64,000 bases of DNA, from NCBI RefSeq assembly GCF_002072175.1, contig NZ_MVIV01000010.1:1-64000 (forward strand), read 5' to 3'. The notes beneath the pieces are model-generated. The model saw nothing but the letters and a program-made list of their open reading frames with translations, was not told the DNA's origin and did no database searches. Shown piece by piece: positions 17,320 to 25,089 of this stretch. The translations under genes and the position numbers were made by a program. This stretch comes from Actinomyces gaoshouyii. GTDB taxonomy: Bacteria > Actinomycetota > Actinomycetes > Actinomycetales > Actinomycetaceae. The first letter of the stretch is position 1, and each line of letters opens with the position of its first letter.

Positions 17320-17347
17320 GTCTGACGTCTTATGTCTGACGTACGTA
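17320..17347. promoter_or_regulatory. putative NanR operator: tandem heptad repeats
   Basis: On the plus strand the sequence reads GTCTGAC, GTCTTAT, GTCTGAC, GTACGTA, that is three close copies and one degenerate copy of a 7-bp repeat. It covers about +1 to +27 of the predicted transcript, just before the ribosome binding site, a typical repressor position. It shares 13 of 15 bases with the block at 15556-15570. Escherichia coli NanR also binds tandem short direct repeats, although of different sequence (GGTATA). Confidence 0.55.
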
Positions 17348-17352
17348 GAATG

Positions 17353-17358
17353 AGTCTA
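17353..17358 (-). promoter_or_regulatory. -10 of the nan transport operon promoter
   Basis: TAGACT on the minus strand predicts a start near 17346, at the upstream edge of the heptad repeats. No good -35 is visible. Confidence 0.5.
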
Positions 17359-17478
17359 GCAGGTTCAGCCCGCTTCCAGCCAGCCGTTGACGAAACCGTG
17401 TCAGAATCTCTACGGGACCTTGGCCGACAGAGACCCAGCCAATCGAGCCGAAGAGCGAGAAAGTGAGGTGCGCCACAC

Positions 17479-18210
17479 ATGGCCCCCGGAGACGCCCAGC
17501 GCAACACCTACGTCGCATTGTCCCCGGCACCGATGACCCAGGCGTCCACCGCGATGAGCGCGATCAAGGACTACATACTCTCCCAGCACCTCCAACCGGG
17601 CGACCCGCTGCCCACCGAGTCGAAGCTGTGCGCTGGCCTCGGCGTGTCGCGCTCCTCCGTGCGCGAGGCGGTGCGCACGCTCGTCGCACTGGACATCGTG
17701 GAGGTCCGTCACGGCCACGGCATGTTCGTCGGCCAGGTCTCCATGCGCCCGATGGTCGAGTCGCTCGTCTTCCGCGGCCTGCTCGCCCCGGGCGACGACT
17801 ACGCGAGTCTGCGCGACGTCGTCGAGGTGCGCACAACCCTGGACATCGCTCTGGCCGATCAGGTCGTCAAGACCTGGAAGGACCGTCCCGACCCCGTCCT
17901 CGACGGCTACATCGACGACATGGAGGAACTCGCCGCTGAGGGCAAGACCTTCTCCGAGCAGGACCGGGCCTTCCACGCGCGCCTCCTGGAGCCCCTGTCC
18001 AACCACCTGTGGTCCCACCTCATCGACGCCTTCTGGGCGGTCCACACGCTGACCGTGCCCCTCATGGACGCCCCCGCCGCGGAAGACATCATCATCACGG
18101 CCAAGGCGCACCGGGAGATGCTCGAGGCGGCGAGGAAGGGCGATGCCGACGCCTACCGCAAGGCCACCCGCAGGCACTACGCCCCACTCGCCTCGGCCCT
18201 GAGCGCCTGA
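17479..18210 (+). CDS. nanR: GntR-family (FCD domain) regulator, probable NanR
   Basis: A 243-residue FadR-subfamily regulator. The winged helix-turn-helix (about 24-95) contains LPTESKLCAGLGVSRSSVREAVRTL and the wing VEVRHGHGMFV. The all-helical FCD ligand domain follows, with the metal or ligand-site pattern DRAFHARLLEP and AKAHREMLEAA. It is divergent from the sialic acid importer operon across a 175-base region holding the heptad operator, so it probably represses that operon and is relieved by a sialic acid pathway intermediate. Start uncertain: methionines at residues 19 and 26 are also possible. Confidence 0.85.
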   Translation: MAPGDAQRNTYVALSPAPMTQASTAMSAIKDYILSQHLQPGDPLPTESKLCAGLGVSRSSVREAVRTLVALDIVEVRHGHGMFVGQVSMRPMVESLVFRGLLAPGDDYASLRDVVEVRTTLDIALADQVVKTWKDRPDPVLDGYIDDMEELAAEGKTFSEQDRAFHARLLEPLSNHLWSHLIDAFWAVHTLTVPLMDAPAAEDIIITAKAHREMLEAARKGDADAYRKATRRHYAPLASALSA

Positions 18211-18232
18211 GCCCGTCCCCGGGCACCGCCGC

Positions 18233-18268
18233 CCGGTCCTGTCGGCGAGGCGACGCCGACAGGACCGG
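18233..18268 (+). terminator. terminator of nanR
   Basis: A perfect 15-bp stem (18233-18247 with 18254-18268) with a 6-base loop starts 22 bases after the nanR stop and is followed by TTCCTCCCC. Confidence 0.75.
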
Positions 18269-18604
18269 TTCCTCCCCGCCGGCCGGAGCGGGACACAATG
18301 GCGCTGTCCTTAGAAGCCGCTCAGGCGGTCAAGAAGGTCACGGGCGAAGCCGATGAGCAGTCTCATCTGTAGGTCGCGTTGAGCGCACTCGGCGGGGTCG
18401 CGGTATTCGCCTCCCTCACATAGTGGAGGCGCGGCGGATCGGCGAGGAATACGGCTCGTAGTGACGGACATCGGAAGGAACGTGGGGCCCCAGGCGCTCA
18501 CCTGGGGCCGCCCCCACGGTTGTGTTTCAGGCTGCTGTTCCAAGGATGCGCCGCTGCACACTGAGCGAGTACTCAAGACGCACGAGCGGCACCACGTCGG
18601 CTCC
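18269..18604. other. gap between nanR terminator and the small-gene pair
   Basis: No convincing gene. A minus-strand frame (18310-18648) has a protein-like C-terminal end (DLLDRLSGF) but a poor N-terminus and overlaps the next gene, so at most it is a remnant. The only clear structure is the hairpin at 18481-18518. Confidence 0.5.
18481..18518 (-). terminator. hairpin, possible terminator of the small-gene pair
   Basis: GGCCCCAGG and CCTGGGGCC (18486-18494, 18501-18509) form a 9-bp stem around CGCTCA. CGTGG/CCACG extends it across a 4-base bulge. On the minus strand it is followed by TTCCTTCC, about 90 bases after the stop at 18605. Confidence 0.5.
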
Positions 18605-18817
18605 TCATTCGGGCTCCCAGGTGGTTTCATTAGCTTGCGCAAGGGCAACGGTGCGGCTCTCCACGAGGTTCACGACCCTTTCGGCGATCTGAACGGAGTC
18701 GTTAGATCCCGAGCCATTGGCTGCCTTGATAGCTCCGGAGAGGTTGTCCATGACCTGTACGGTCGCTTCCCCCGCTTGTGGCGCGTCGAGATAGGCCTCA
18801 CTTTGGAAATTCAGCAT
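18605..18817 (-). CDS. small hypothetical protein, 70 residues
   Basis: Begins MLNFQSEAYLDAP and is acidic and soluble-looking, with an Ala/Val-rich helical middle (IKAANGSG, QIAERVVNLV). I do not recognise it. It lies 62 bases after the small membrane protein gene on the same strand, in an AT-richer segment, and a hairpin follows it, so it could be the second gene of a two-gene transcript. The ribosome binding site is poor (GGGCCGG), which lowers confidence that this is the true start or a real gene. Confidence 0.38.
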   Translation of the reverse strand: MLNFQSEAYLDAPQAGEATVQVMDNLSGAIKAANGSGSNDSVQIAERVVNLVESRTVALAQANETTWEPE

Positions 18818-18879
18818 CGACCGGCCCTAAAACAAAACTTTCAAAGATCTTAGTGACTTGTCGACATTCTAGACATTGG

Positions 18880-19086
18880 TCATTCAGCGCGCTTCTCGAT
18901 CATCGCCTCAAACAGTATCGTCAACGCGACGACTAATGCGACAACGAAACAAATCCCACCGAAGGGAGGGAGGCCGACTAGCATAAAAATAAAGCCTAGT
19001 AAGACCGAGGCAACGAGCACAGCCGGCAGAAGGGACTTTGCCCCCATAGTGTCGCCTACCCTGGAAGATTGTCTACGCTGCAACAT
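18880..19086 (-). CDS. small membrane protein, 68 residues
   Basis: Not recognised as a known family. A basic N-terminus (MLQRRQSS) is followed by two hydrophobic segments at about 18-38 and 42-62, split by a short GLPPFGG turn, and a charged tail (EKRAE). This is a two-pass hairpin in the membrane. It has a good AGAGAGG ribosome binding site 7 bases before the ATG and a strong consensus-like promoter, so it is probably expressed. Base composition is clearly less GC-rich than the neighbours, and the position beside ssrA suggests acquired DNA. Confidence 0.6.
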   Translation of the reverse strand: MLQRRQSSRVGDTMGAKSLLPAVLVASVLLGFIFMLVGLPPFGGICFVVALVVALTILFEAMIEKRAE

Positions 19087-19110
19087 AATTCAACCTCTCT
19101 CTCACAGAAT

Positions 19111-19139
19111 ATTGTGCCTTACAACCTCTGCGTTGTCAA
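19111..19139 (-). promoter_or_regulatory. strong sigma-70-type promoter for the small membrane protein
   Basis: TTGACA (19134-19139) and CACAAT (19111-19116) on the minus strand with an exact 17-base spacer. The -35 is a perfect consensus. The predicted start is near 19104, leaving an 18-base leader that contains the ribosome binding site. Confidence 0.7.
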
Positions 19140-19441
19140 GCACTGTTAGACGCCACCTCCATATGATTCTAGTATCATTCACTTCTAACAAATGCCTCAC
19201 GCTTTATTCACTCCATTCGTCCACTCACTACTTATCAAATTAGTTTTCCTTCCACCTTTTGACGCAGGCCTAAACCTTTTGGCCCACCCTACGAACGCAC
19301 CGCGACACGCCCCCGAACCCCCGCCACGGCGGCAAAATACCCCGCCAGGTCACCACCAGGGCACCGCCACGAAGCTCTCAGACACCACCCCACTCCCCCA
19401 CAAACCCGAGTATTTACAAGGGAAACCCACCCACAGGCATG
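19140..19441. other. AT-richer intergenic region downstream of ssrA
   Basis: About 300 bases without a supported gene between the ssrA terminator and the small-gene promoter. It is visibly richer in A and T than the rest of the window near 19140-19280, then C-rich. I see no copy of the tmRNA 3' end here that would mark an attachment site. Confidence 0.5.
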
Positions 19442-19480
19442 AAAAAGATGCTGGTTTGGATTGTATCCAAACCAGCATCT
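19442..19480 (-). terminator. rho-independent terminator of ssrA
   Basis: A perfect 15-bp stem (19446-19460 with 19466-19480) and 5-base loop, followed on the minus strand by a run of T, starting just after the tmRNA 3' end. Confidence 0.9.
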
Positions 19481-19483
19481 AGT

Positions 19484-19854
19484 TGGTGGAGATGCGGGGA
19501 ATCGAACCCCGGTCCGACGGGCATGCAACAGGACTTCTCCGGGCGCAGCTCGCTAGTGATTTTCTCGGCCCCGGCGTCTCACGCGAGCAAGGACGCCGAC
19601 GGGCTCAGTCGATGAGGAGTCCCGAGGAACCTACCGACACGGTTCCTCAGCAGTGGCTCCCTGGATGACGCCAGGAACCGGGGCGGAAGCGAACCCCGGG
19701 CTGACGGACTTCGAGGCTCGCTCAGGCGGCGAGGGCGAAGTCGGTGCGAGTGTTATCGGCACCTATAGGTTCGCGCAGAGCGTTGACGAGATGACTGCGC
19801 ATCCTCGACCCGCTTCTCCTGAACCCATGACCGTCGTCGAAACCGATCATCCCC
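19484..19854 (-). ncRNA. ssrA: transfer-messenger RNA (tmRNA)
   Basis: A 371-base one-piece tmRNA that rescues stalled ribosomes with SmpB. The 5' end GGGGATGATCGGTTTCGAC and the 3' end with a T-arm, CATCTCC and ACCA pair into a 7-bp acceptor stem with one G-U. CCA is encoded. The tag frame is at 19722-19760 and reads ADNTRTDFALAA then a stop, ending in the expected ALAA. smpB lies directly upstream on the same strand, and a strong terminator follows. Confidence 0.96.
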
Positions 19855-19971
19855 TATGGAGTTGTGGCGCCAGCGAGCCCACTGGGCGCGCCCGCACCGG
19901 CTGCCGATCATAGCAGGCGATTCACGAAGCGGTCCAGATAGGCCGCGCCGGATTGCCCGAAGTTCCAGCGC

Positions 19972-20514
19972 TCAACCCCGGCGCCGGTTGGCGGCCGCCA
20001 TGGCGCGCTGGGCCTCGCGGTTGTCCTGCGCCTCGCGCAGCGCCTGCCGCTTGTCCCAGTCCTGCTTGCCCCTGGCCAGGGCGATCTCGAGCTTCGCCCG
20101 GCCACCGATGAAGTACAGCTCCAGCGGGACGATGGTGAAGCCCTTCGCGGCCACGCGCATGGCGAGCTTGGCGAGCTCGGCGCGATGCAGGAGGAGCTTG
20201 CGCTTGCGGCGCGGGGCGTGGTTGTTCCACGTGCCCTGAAGGTATTCGGGGATATGAGCGCCCTGCAACCAGGCCTCGCCGTTGCGGTCGATCTCGATCC
20301 AGGCCTCGGTCAGCGAGGCCCGCCCCATGCGCAGGGCCTTGACCTCCGTGCCGGTCAGCGCCAGCCCCGCCTCGTAGCGGTCCTCGATGAAGTAGTCGTG
20401 ACTGGCCTTCTTGTTGCGGGCGATCGTCTTGTGGGCGTCCGAGGCGGCCTTGGCGCGCTCGCCCGGTGTCGGCTTCTTGGGCTTGCCCTGCCCTGCCCTG
20501 CCCGATGAGGCCAT
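19972..20514 (-). CDS. smpB: SsrA-binding protein SmpB
   Basis: Binds tmRNA and delivers it to stalled ribosomes. The 180-residue protein has the core from [17 protein letters not shown] through [18 protein letters not shown] to [19 protein letters not shown] and the basic C-terminal tail KRQALREAQ that enters the decoding centre. An N-terminal Lys/Pro-rich extension of about 30 residues precedes it. GGAGGGAG upstream supports the ATG at 20514; a longer open frame to 20616 lacks such a site. It is adjacent to its RNA partner ssrA. Confidence 0.96.
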   Translation of the reverse strand: MASSGRAGQGKPKKPTPGERAKAASDAHKTIARNKKASHDYFIEDRYEAGLALTGTEVKALRMGRASLTEAWIEIDRNGEAWLQGAHIPEYLQGTWNNHAPRRKRKLLLHRAELAKLAMRVAAKGFTIVPLELYFIGGRAKLEIALARGKQDWDKRQALREAQDNREAQRAMAAANRRRG

Positions 20515-20652
20515 GGTCGTCTCCCTCCGGTTCACGATGCGATCGCCGCGCCGCCGGGCCCTGGCGGATACCGAAGGCGGGCGCGGCGCGCGGACTGGAG
20601 AGTCTACGCGCCGCATGGGCCCCTTCGCGCGCTGGGCGCTCCGCCCCGGGCT

Positions 20653-21933
20653 TCAGAAGCCGGGAAGTGTCATGGGATCGATGTACGCGCCGTCCCGCGC
20701 GACCTGGAAGTGAACGTGCGGGCCCGTCGCGTAGCCCGTGGAGCCGGTGTAGCCGACGACATCACCGCGGTTGACGTACTGGCCGTCCGCAATCGCCCGC
20801 CCGGAGAGGTGGCACAGGGTGATGACATAGGAGTTCCCGTCGATGTAGCCGGCGTTGATGTCGATGCCGATTCCGCAGGACGGGGAATCCCAGTAGGTGG
20901 CCGTTCCCGACACGGAGGCGTACTGCGGAGTGCCCTCGGCGGCGGCGAAGTCCGTTCCCTGGTGTCCCACGCCGACCCCGGTGACGGGGTGGATGCGGAA
21001 CCCGAAGGGTGAGGTGACGGTGAGCGGCCCGGAGATCGGGTGGCCGATGTATCCCGCTCCCAGGGAGTCCGCGGCGATGGAGTCCGAGGAGACTCCCGTC
21101 TGCCCAGCGGCGTAGGCGGCCCGGTTCTTGGCGTCGATCTCCGCGATCTTGGCCGCCGCGGCATCGGCGTCCTTGGCGGCCTGGGCCTGCTGGGCCTCGA
21201 GGTCGGTCTTGCGGGCCTCGAGGTCGGAGGCGGCCTTGGCCTTCTGGGCTGCCAGGGTAGAGACGGTATCCCGTTTGGTCTTGGCGTCATCGCGCGCGGT
21301 CTGAGCGGCGGTGGCGGCGGCGTCGGCATCCGCCTTGAGGACGGCGACCCGCCTGGTGGCGGCGTCCTGGCGTGCCTTGCGGTTGGCGTCCTGGGCCCGC
21401 TTGGCCTCGGCGGCGGACAGCACCGACTCCTGGACGCCGGAGGCGATCTGCATCGTCTCGGCACGGGAGCTGAGCTCCTCGGCGGAGCCCGACTCCAGGA
21501 CATAGGTCAGGGAGGTCACCGAGGTATCGCCCTGGTGGGCGGACACGACGAGCTGGGCCACGGCGCCGGAGGTCTCATCGGCGGCGGACTGCGAGGCGGA
21601 GGCCTCCGCAGTGATCTGCGCCAGGGAGTCCTCGGCGATCGTGAGGCGATCGGCGGCGGTCTTCCGCTCTCGCTCCTTCTCCTTCAGGGTCGTCTCCGCG
21701 GTCTTCAGCTCGGTCTCAGCGGTCGTCAGGCTGGTCTGGACGTTCTGCAAGTCGATGTAGGCCTGCCCCAGGTCGGCGGAGACCCCCTCCAGGGAGGAGG
21801 CGAGCTCGGCCTGCTTGCGCTGTGCCTCGTTGCGCTCATCGACGGCGTCGGATCGGTCATCCGCCAGGGCGGAGGACAGGGGAGTCAGGCACAGGGCGGC
21901 GGCGAGGAGGATGGGGAGGCTCCGGCGGGACAC
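20653..21933 (-). CDS. M23 peptidase with coiled coil, FtsEX-associated
   Basis: A 426-residue exported protein: signal peptide (1-24, ending ALA), a long Ala/Glu/Lys coiled coil (about 30-270), and a C-terminal LytM/M23 domain. The zinc and catalytic motifs are intact: GHQGTD (H-x3-D) near residue 323 and HVHFQ near 406. It therefore probably cuts peptidoglycan itself, unlike degenerate EnvC. Its position 8 bases after ftsX argues that FtsEX controls it at the division site. The start is GTG with no strong ribosome binding site, so translation may depend on ftsX. Confidence 0.9.
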   Translation of the reverse strand: MSRRSLPILLAAALCLTPLSSALADDRSDAVDERNEAQRKQAELASSLEGVSADLGQAYIDLQNVQTSLTTAETELKTAETTLKEKERERKTAADRLTIAEDSLAQITAEASASQSAADETSGAVAQLVVSAHQGDTSVTSLTYVLESGSAEELSSRAETMQIASGVQESVLSAAEAKRAQDANRKARQDAATRRVAVLKADADAAATAAQTARDDAKTKRDTVSTLAAQKAKAASDLEARKTDLEAQQAQAAKDADAAAAKIAEIDAKNRAAYAAGQTGVSSDSIAADSLGAGYIGHPISGPLTVTSPFGFRIHPVTGVGVGHQGTDFAAAEGTPQYASVSGTATYWDSPSCGIGIDINAGYIDGNSYVITLCHLSGRAIADGQYVNRGDVVGYTGSTGYATGPHVHFQVARDGAYIDPMTLPGF

Positions 21934-21941
21934 GGTTCAGC

Positions 21942-22859
21942 TCACACCCTCGTGTACTTCGACAGGGAGGCGGCGGAGGAGATCGCGGCCAGCGCGACGG
22001 CGGCCAGGATGAGCCAGGGGGCGATGTAGAGAACATCACTGGTGCGGATGAAGGCGCTGGTGAAGGTCACCGAGCGGCTCAGCCAGTGCTCGATGATGTA
22101 GTACACGCCCAGCCACAGGGCGCCGATGGACATCAGCGCCCCGATGAGCGCCGCGATGACGCCCTCCAGGATGAAGGGCAGCTGTATGAAGAGGTTGGAG
22201 GCGCCCACGAGCCGCATGATGCTCGTCTCCTTGGAGCGGCTCATCGCGGACAGGCGGATCGTCGTCGAGATGAGGAGGACCGCCGCCAGGGCCATGATCG
22301 CCGCCAGGCCCCCGGCGATCCAGGTGGCGCGATTCATGACCAGGAAGAGCGGATCCAGGGTGGAGCGCTGGTCGACGACGCGCTCGACGCCATCGCGCCC
22401 GGCGAACTGCTCGGAGACCACCTGGTACTTCTGGGGGTCGTTGAGCTTGACGCGGAAGGAGATCGGCATCATCTCCTCCGTGGCGGTGCGCCCGATGGGG
22501 GTGTTTCCATAGGCCTTCATGAACCTGGCGTAGGCCTCGGCCTTCGTCTCGATCGTGTACTCCTTGACGTAGGAGGACAGCGCCTCGGAGCCCAAGAGCT
22601 GCTCGACGGCGTTGATCTGCGCCTGCGTGGCCTCGCCGGCAACGCACTCGGGGCGGGCCGAGGAGGGCGGGCACATGTAGACGCTGACCTGAACCTTGTC
22701 GTACCACTCCCCCTTCATGGTCGAGATCTGGGACTGCAGGAGAGCGGCGGAGCCGACGAACAGCAGGGAGACGAAGGAGACGAGGATGACCGAGATCGTC
22801 ATGGCGACGTTCCGGGACAGCCCCTTGAGGGTCTCAGCGGTGATCAGGCGGAATCTCAT
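21942..22859 (-). CDS. ftsX: cell division protein FtsX
   Basis: The membrane partner of FtsE in the division-site ABC complex that activates septal peptidoglycan hydrolases. The 305-residue protein has an N-terminal cytoplasmic start with AETLKGLSRNVAMT, a first membrane segment, a large extracytoplasmic domain (about 50-180) with two cysteines (YMCPPS, PECVAG), and three further membrane segments. RDGVERVVDQRSTLDPLF is typical of the family. It lies 12 bases after ftsE and 8 bases before the M23 gene. Confidence 0.95.
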   Translation of the reverse strand: MRFRLITAETLKGLSRNVAMTISVILVSFVSLLFVGSAALLQSQISTMKGEWYDKVQVSVYMCPPSSARPECVAGEATQAQINAVEQLLGSEALSSYVKEYTIETKAEAYARFMKAYGNTPIGRTATEEMMPISFRVKLNDPQKYQVVSEQFAGRDGVERVVDQRSTLDPLFLVMNRATWIAGGLAAIMALAAVLLISTTIRLSAMSRSKETSIMRLVGASNLFIQLPFILEGVIAALIGALMSIGALWLGVYYIIEHWLSRSVTFTSAFIRTSDVLYIAPWLILAAVALAAISSAASLSKYTRV

Positions 22860-22871
22860 CAGCGGTTCTCC

Positions 22872-23561
22872 TCAGCGGTCCGAGCCGTAGACGCCGCGGT
22901 CCTGGTCGCGCACGACCTTGCCGCTCTTGAGCTCGATCACCCGCTTGCGCATCTGATCGACGATCTCATCATCGTGGGTGGCCATGACCACCGTGGTCCC
23001 CTGCCGGTTGATCCGGTCCAGGAGGCGCATGATGCCCACGGAGGTCGAGGGGTCGAGGTTGCCGGTGGGCTCATCGGCCAGGAGCAGCTTGGGACGATTG
23101 ACCATGGCCCGGGCGATGGCGACGCGCTGCTGCTCGCCGCCGGAGAGCTCGTGAGGGAGGCGCTTCTCCTTGCCGGACAGGCCGACGAGCTTGAGCGCCT
23201 CGGGCACGGCGGTGCGGATGTAGTGGCTCGGCTTGCCGATGACCTGGGCTGCCAGGGCGACGTTCTCGGCGACCGGCTTGGTCTCCAGCAGGCGGAAGTC
23301 CTGGAAGACGAAGCCCATCTCGCGGCGCAGCTGGGGGACCTTCCAGGTGGAGATCTGGGAGAGGTCCCGTCCCAGCGCGTGCACCGCCCCTGAGGTGGGG
23401 CGCTCCTCGCGCAGGGTCAGGCGCAGGAAGGTCGACTTCCCGGAGCCGGAGGCGCCCACGAGGAACACGAACTCGCCGCGCTCGATCTCGATATCGACAT
23501 CGTCGAGCGCGGGACGGGCCCCTCGTTTGTAGACCTTGGAGACATGGTCGAATCGGATCAT
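22872..23561 (-). CDS. ftsE: cell division ATP-binding protein FtsE
   Basis: A 229-residue ATPase starting [14 protein letters not shown]. It has Walker [10 protein letters not shown] near residue 37, signature [15 protein letters not shown], Walker [14 protein letters not shown] and the switch ATHDDEIVD. The ATG at 23561 was chosen from alignment with the FtsE start; the open frame reaches 23834 without support. It is first in ftsE-ftsX-M23. No prfB is found upstream, where many actinobacteria have it. Confidence 0.95.
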   Translation of the reverse strand: MIRFDHVSKVYKRGARPALDDVDIEIERGEFVFLVGASGSGKSTFLRLTLREERPTSGAVHALGRDLSQISTWKVPQLRREMGFVFQDFRLLETKPVAENVALAAQVIGKPSHYIRTAVPEALKLVGLSGKEKRLPHELSGGEQQRVAIARAMVNRPKLLLADEPTGNLDPSTSVGIMRLLDRINRQGTTVVMATHDDEIVDQMRKRVIELKSGKVVRDQDRGVYGSDR

Positions 23562-23755
23562 CGGTGGATCGCTCCTGGCAGGCACAGGCGCCAACGCGCG
23601 CCGGTCGGAGCCACGGTACGCACGATGAAGGCGAATCCAGCCCGTGACACGCCCAGGCGAGAGCAAGGCGACAACCCTGTGATGCGCGGGTGCCTGCCCT
23701 CCCCGGCGCCGCCCCACCGTCCTCGCGGCCGGATGCCCGCCGCCCCCTCGCCCGA

Positions 23756-23761
23756 TAGCCT
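23756..23761 (+). promoter_or_regulatory. -10 element of leaderless promoter
   Basis: TAGCCT lies exactly 6 bases before the ATG at 23768, with no ribosome binding site. Confidence 0.5.
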
Positions 23762-23767
23762 GGTCCC

Positions 23768-24307
23768 ATGAACGAGCAGGAGGCGCTTCGCGCCGCGAGC
23801 GATTCCTTCGCCTCGATGGTGGACCACGGCTCATGGGCGCGCTTCACACCGTCCCTGGCCCCCTTCCTGACGGCGCTGAGCGGGGGCGCAGCCCAGGACG
23901 GGCTCTCCGCCAGTGGTCTCGACGCCCGGGCGGGGCTGATGATCCTGCTCACCGCTCCTGCGCCGGCGGCCGCTCAGGATGCCCTCGGCCGGCACCGGGG
24001 GCTGCGCGTGCTCCTCTCCTCTCGCGGCCGGCCCGAGGTATCCCCGGAGCCGCCCGGGATGATCGTCCTCGGGCGCGGTGGCGGCGTTGAGGTGGACCTG
24101 CCGATCGTCGATGAGGCGGGAAGGTTCCTCCTCGACGACGCGATGCGCCAGGGGCTGAACGCTCTGGGATGGGAATCCGACGGGGAGGTCATGCGCCAGG
24201 CCTTCGACGACGCCACCCGGGCCGCCGAGGTGATGACGCGCGCCCTCATCGAGGTGCTGCGGGTGGCGCACCCGGCGGACCTCGACCATCTCCTCGCCCA
24301 GGCTTGA
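23768..24307 (+). CDS. hypothetical protein, TY-Chap/YbjN-like
   Basis: A 179-residue soluble protein I cannot name with certainty. Its layout, a short helix with a WARF motif, a beta-rich middle ([22 protein letters not shown]), then GLNALGWES and a long C-terminal helix, resembles the actinobacterial TY-Chap/YbjN peptide-binding chaperone group. Catalytic motifs are absent. It is a monocistronic gene between ftsE (divergent) and ssb (convergent). Confidence 0.6.
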   Translation: MNEQEALRAASDSFASMVDHGSWARFTPSLAPFLTALSGGAAQDGLSASGLDARAGLMILLTAPAPAAAQDALGRHRGLRVLLSSRGRPEVSPEPPGMIVLGRGGGVEVDLPIVDEAGRFLLDDAMRQGLNALGWESDGEVMRQAFDDATRAAEVMTRALIEVLRVAHPADLDHLLAQA

Positions 24308-24341
24308 GCCGCCCCGGCGAGGGCACTGGCCTCGAGGACCC

Positions 24342-24935
24342 CTACCCCTCCTCCTGGACTGACTCGTCGACGACGACGTAGGGCGGCTCCGCCGACTGCC
24401 CGGCCTGCTCGGCCGGCGCCTCCCAGTGGTCCGCCGGCAATGGCGCGGGCGCCGCGGGACCCGGGGCGGCGTCCGCCGATCCGGCACTGGCGGCGCCCGG
24501 CGTCGTCGCGCTCGACGGGCTCGCGGGGGTCGTGGCGCCGTCGGGGAGCTCATTGCCATTCTCATCACGGCGGACGCGGGCGAAGCGGGTGTAGCCGCGG
24601 TTGAGGTCATGGCCGACGGCGGTGAGACTGAGCACGTTGGTGATGATGACGCCCTTGCCCGAGTCCCACGCCTCCTGAGTCATGCGTCCGGCGAGGAGGA
24701 CGGGGTCCCCCTTGCGCAGGGCCTCGGCGGCGTTGAGCGCCAGGCTCCCCCAGCACTTGGCGGTGAACCACATGGTGGCGTCGTCGACCCATTGGCCTGA
24801 GCGCGTGCGATGGCGGGTGGTGGTGGCGACTCGGAAGCGGCAGTAAGCCAGGCGCCGCTCATCGTTGCCGGAGAACGTGAGGACGGGGTTGGTGCCCAGG
24901 GTGCCCTGGATGGTGAGGTCGAGCTGGTGCGTCAT
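24342..24935 (-). CDS. ssb: single-stranded DNA-binding protein, atypical tail
   Basis: A 197-residue SSB. The OB fold (about 1-112) runs from LDLTIQGTLGTNPVLTF through MWFTAKCWGSLALNAAEALRKGDPV to ILTNV-like IITNVLSL. The C-terminal part is Ala/Pro-rich. The last residues are VVVDESVQEEG, lacking the DDDIPF-type tip that recruits repair proteins. It may therefore be a second, SsbB-like paralogue rather than the replicative SSB. AGGAG before the ATG at 24935 fixes the start. It lies downstream of the GTPase pair. Confidence 0.88.
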   Translation of the reverse strand: MTHQLDLTIQGTLGTNPVLTFSGNDERRLAYCRFRVATTTRHRTRSGQWVDDATMWFTAKCWGSLALNAAEALRKGDPVLLAGRMTQEAWDSGKGVIITNVLSLTAVGHDLNRGYTRFARVRRDENGNELPDGATTPASPSSATTPGAASAGSADAAPGPAAPAPLPADHWEAPAEQAGQSAEPPYVVVDESVQEEG

Positions 24936-25089
24936 GATGACTCCTGTGGGTGAGGATCCGGCCGGGTGCCGGTTGCCTCCCACAGTGCACGAGGCGGGTT
25001 GGCCGTGGGCCGACGGGTCCCCAGGCGGACCCGCTCGGGCGACGCCGCGGCGCCTGTGGTTCCCCACCGGGTGCCTGGGGCACGGGCGC

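Noticed and set aside
18310-18648. Minus-strand 112-codon frame
   Set aside because: Overlaps the 70-residue gene and hairpin and has no ribosome binding site; only its last 35 residues look protein-like.
19140-19483. Phage or plasmid attachment site at the tmRNA 3' end
   Set aside because: No second copy of the tmRNA 3' sequence and no integrase gene were found in the window.
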